Positions 61,461-64,000 of a stretch of DNA of 64,000 nt are shown here, one piece after another. Under the pieces are notes generated by a model. It did no database searches. It was given only the letters and a program-made list of their open reading frames with translations, and was not told the origin of the DNA. Made by a program: the position numbers and the translations under genes. The DNA comes from Thioploca ingrica (GTDB lineage: Bacteria > Pseudomonadota > Gammaproteobacteria > Beggiatoales > Beggiatoaceae), in NCBI GenBank assembly GCA_000828835.1, contig AP014633.1:1302001-1366000 (forward strand), given 5' to 3'. Position 1 is the stretch's first letter, and each line of letters starts with the position of its first letter.

Positions 61461-62888
61461 ATGTCAACTCAACAATCCCCCGTCATTAGCACCGTGGTGT
61501 TGAATTGGAACCGAGCTGATCTGTTATTTCAAACGCTTAAAAGTTACGCAGAAACCATAACGGTTCCTTATGAACTTTTTATCATCGATAATGCTTCAAC
61601 TGATAATTCTAAAGCCGTAATCAAGGATTTTTGTAGTCAAAATCCCTATTCTCAAGCGATCTTTTTACCCCAAAATCGAGGCGGAGAAGCACTGAATTTA
61701 GGCTTAGAAAAAGCCGCTGGAAAGTACTTGCATCTCAGTGAAAATGATGTGAAATATCTCCCACACTGGGCAGATAAATGTATTGATATATTTGAAAATT
61801 TTGCGCAATTGGGACAACTGTCTTTATTTGGTCCGCTTTCTGCCGATGATACTTGGGGAGGCGTTGGAGATTTCCCTCCTTCGCAGTTAAGACATTCTCG
61901 TGGGCGTATTATTTATGAACTGGATGATAATAGTGGTACGACCTGCGTGATCCGACGAGAAATTTGGGATCGAGGGATACGAATCCATTCTCATCCCGAA
62001 AGGGAAGGAGTTATTTTTCCTCATGATGGACAATTTTCTGCCGAGATCAAGCAAGCCGGTTATATCGTTGCCCGTTCTGATCATCCATTTATTAAAAATG
62101 TGGGTCATACCATAGTCGAATTGCAAAGTCGACCAGACTATTACTTAAAAAATTATCGTGCTAAACCTTGGTTTGGTGAAGCTAAATTGCAAGCCAAAAT
62201 AGCCAAATGGGAACAAAGTGATAAACCACCTGCCAGACTTTCTTTCCTTTTTCCAGAAGAACCCATTTTACGAGAAAAATCCCGTCCACATGATTATTGC
62301 GCGGAACCTTATCTTTGGTCTATGTTAGATGAATGGACCCCAGAGATAGAACTCATTGAATTTATTTACACTTTAGTACGATTGCTTAAACCTAAGTTCT
62401 GTTTGGAAACGGGAACTTGGCGTGGTTTTTTAGCAGAAACGATAGGATGCGCCTTACAGCAAAATGGTCGCGGTCGATTGATTTCTTTAGAAAAAGAGGC
62501 TGATATTTATACCATGGCTCACAACCGAATAATTGAAAGAAAATTAACTCATCAGGTTAAAGTAATACATGCCAATAGTCTTGCTACCACAATCAACGAG
62601 AAGATTGATTTACTTATTTTAAATTCAGCGGTTGAAATCAAGTTAGCTGAATTTTGGCATTTTCAACCGGCTTTAAATCAGCAAGCGATGATTGTTTTTT
62701 TAGATACCAATGCGATTAAAAATGAACTACAAAATCTAGCATTCTCTTTAAAGAAGTTATCTTTTGCTACACCGAGAGGAATTGTGGTCTGCCAATGGGA
62801 TGAACACCAGAAACTAACCCAAAGGCAATGGGCTAAATCGGCTGCCTTGTCCATTTATACCTATTTAAGGAGGTTTCTCTTTAGTTAG
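61461..62888 (+). CDS. GT2 glycosyltransferase-methyltransferase fusion
   Basis: From ATG 61461 the protein is 475 residues. The N-terminal GT2 domain has STVVLNWNRADLLFQTLKSY, FIIDNASTDNSK, QNRGGEALNLGLEKAAG and LHLSENDVKYLP, where END replaces the usual DxD. From about 290 comes a class I methyltransferase-like domain (CLETGTWRGFLAETIG, LISLEKEADIYTMA, IHANSLA, IDLLILNSAVEI). The domain order is the reverse of the 32078-33517 fusion. An earlier TTG overlaps the upstream stop; the ATG is preferred. Confidence 0.8.
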   Translation: MSTQQSPVISTVVLNWNRADLLFQTLKSYAETITVPYELFIIDNASTDNSKAVIKDFCSQNPYSQAIFLPQNRGGEALNLGLEKAAGKYLHLSENDVKYLPHWADKCIDIFENFAQLGQLSLFGPLSADDTWGGVGDFPPSQLRHSRGRIIYELDDNSGTTCVIRREIWDRGIRIHSHPEREGVIFPHDGQFSAEIKQAGYIVARSDHPFIKNVGHTIVELQSRPDYYLKNYRAKPWFGEAKLQAKIAKWEQSDKPPARLSFLFPEEPILREKSRPHDYCAEPYLWSMLDEWTPEIELIEFIYTLVRLLKPKFCLETGTWRGFLAETIGCALQQNGRGRLISLEKEADIYTMAHNRIIERKLTHQVKVIHANSLATTINEKIDLLILNSAVEIKLAEFWHFQPALNQQAMIVFLDTNAIKNELQNLAFSLKKLSFATPRGIVVCQWDEHQKLTQRQWAKSAALSIYTYLRRFLFS

Positions 62889-62980
62889 AAAGTAAGAGCG
62901 TCAATTGGCAAGTAATCCCTTGTCAACATTCAGCTAATCATTCCCATTTTATTTGGATTGCGATTATATCAAAATATTAA

Positions 62981-63016
62981 ATCCCCCCTAGCCTCCCTTG
63001 CTCAAAGGGGGGAAAT
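62981..63016. repeat. C/G-rich hairpin repeat, copy 2, with MITE-like end
   Basis: ATCCCCCCTAGCCTCCCTTG pairs in part with CTCAAAGGGGGGAAAT. Directly after, CCATTAAGTTAATGGCATTG recalls a MITE right end but lacks a partner. Similar C/G palindrome at 42271-42300. Confidence 0.6.
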
Positions 63017-63082
63017 CCATTAAGTTAATGGCATTGCAACTTAGTTTGGAAACGCCTAGCCTAAAATGCTACTTTTCCAAAG

Positions 63083-64000
63083 CTAACCGATTAACATGCA
63101 ACGCAATTTTTCCCGCACTGCGGATTCACCATAATGTTGTTCTATATACTCCCGTCCTTGTCGAGCGAGTTTTTCCCACAAATGGGAATCGGTGTATAAT
63201 CGGCATACCGCTTGAGCGAAACTATCGGGATCATCCGCAATTAACGCCGTTTCTTCATTGACCAGACCCATGCCTTCAGCACCAATCGTGGTAGTCACTA
63301 CCGGTAAGCCTAAAGAGAGTGCTTGACCCAGTTTGCCTTTCATACCAGCACCGTAGCGTAGATAGGAAACAAATACCCGCCGCTGAGCTAATTCAGGTTC
63401 AAGTTGCTCGGCCCAACCGGTGATTTTAACGTGCTCGTTGGCTAATGCAGTGAGGTGATCTTTAATATTGCTACCAATCAGATAAAGACATACATCTGGC
63501 AATTGAGCCTGAATTTGAGGTAAAACGGCTTCGACAAAATAGCATACGGCATCTTGATTAGGATGATGATTGTAATTACCAACAAACACCAGACCATCGC
63601 GTTGTTTCCAAGTGGTCTCTGGCAAGGGTTGTGAGATATGAATATTGGGAATAACTGAGAAAGTTAAATTGGGCAGTTCTTGTTGGAGGTGATTGGCATC
63701 GTCTTGGGTAACGGTAATAACACGATCAGCCAAGATACAATTGGATAATTCTTTCCGTTTAGTTGTTTGAGCTTTAGCCGCTAATTGGGGATTATTTTCA
63801 ATCTCCGCTTGGCGTTGTTCACGAATATAATGAATATCCACGGTATCATAAAAAATGACCGTGCGTGGTGACAGGAGTCGGATAAAAGGAATATAACGAT
63901 GTCCTATTTCAACTCGGCTGATTAGCGCAAAATCAAATTGGCGATAAGCTAAAGCATCTGCAATACCATATTGACCATGAAAGACTTCAATCCCTAATGC
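63083..64000 (-). CDS. Glycosyltransferase family 4-like protein, 5' end beyond the window
   Basis: The frame runs off the right edge and ends at 63083; 305 codons are visible. A segment FYDTVDIHYIREQR sits near the start of the visible part, and the C-terminal GT-B half has FVGNYNHHPNQDAV (donor-binding loop), LIGSN, ITGWAEQLEPELA, and GAGMKGKLGQALSLGLPVVTT with the E-type nucleotide-binding motif GAEGM. This is the pattern of GT4-like surface-polysaccharide enzymes. It converges with the GT2 fusion gene. Confidence 0.85.
   Translation of the reverse strand, partial: ALGIEVFHGQYGIADALAYRQFDFALISRVEIGHRYIPFIRLLSPRTVIFYDTVDIHYIREQRQAEIENNPQLAAKAQTTKRKELSNCILADRVITVTQDDANHLQQELPNLTFSVIPNIHISQPLPETTWKQRDGLVFVGNYNHHPNQDAVCYFVEAVLPQIQAQLPDVCLYLIGSNIKDHLTALANEHVKITGWAEQLEPELAQRRVFVSYLRYGAGMKGKLGQALSLGLPVVTTTIGAEGMGLVNEETALIADDPDSFAQAVCRLYTDSHLWEKLARQGREYIEQHYGESAVREKLRCMLIG

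Noticed and set aside
1-64000. Prophage or CRISPR
   Set aside because: No structural phage genes, integrase, or regularly spaced short repeats with unique spacers were seen.

Overview
The window looks like chromosomal DNA of a large sulfur-oxidising gammaproteobacterium of the Beggiatoa/Thioploca/Thiomargarita type. This is inferred from moderately AT-rich coding sequence, gamma-like housekeeping genes (rsmE, bioA, galU), a cytochrome P460, a probable methanethiol methyltransferase, and a very high load of Rpn, Uma2, DUF29 and toxin-antitoxin genes. No rRNA, tRNA, CRISPR array, integron attC site or complete prophage was seen.

Layout. 1-6.7 kb is an accessory island, all genes on the minus strand: an Rpn nuclease, four small PD-(D/E)XK-type proteins, a Uma2 protein, a HEPN/MNT pair and a VapBC pair. 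The toxin-type modules are separated by decayed copies of one spacer (a DUF5678-like gene tail joined to the start of a PD-(D/E)XK gene). 6.7-18.6 kb is a minus-strand glycosylation cluster: four polytopic GT-C-like membrane proteins, a GT2 enzyme and a methyltransferase. It is interrupted by two Rpn genes and two DUF29 genes, and both Rpn genes are bracketed by copies of the gene junction they interrupt. 18.8-20.3 kb is a graveyard (ABC-exporter ATPase relic, IS630 element).

20.4-31.8 kb holds a Pat-like lysine acetyltransferase, a REP-associated transposase with its palindromes, cytochrome P460, rsmE, bioA, a Cys-rich exported protein, a secreted-type endonuclease next to a membrane protein, and an AAA ATPase-TOPRIM pair that resembles OLD-type defence. 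32-35.8 kb is a methyltransferase/glycosyltransferase group plus an orphan VapB. 36-42.2 kb combines a TSUP permease fused to two Usp domains, a separate Usp protein, and a two-component system with a sigma-54 activator preceded by phased operator dyads.

42.3-55.8 kb is the most system-like block. Two TerF-like vWA proteins, a repeat protein, a TerY-like vWA protein, a PP2C phosphatase, a kinase with a zinc ribbon and a beta-helix protein run in one direction, followed by two hybrid histidine-kinase genes, one with a degenerate ATPase domain. This matches the published TerY-phosphatase-kinase triad with extra parts. 56-64 kb contains an esterase, galU, an mddA-like gene, three tandem Uma2 genes, a radical SAM protein, a GT2-methyltransferase fusion and a GT4 gene cut by the window edge.

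Two short IS4-like MITEs with 11-bp target duplications lie 52 kb apart. Functional calls come from reading motifs only; no database search was run.
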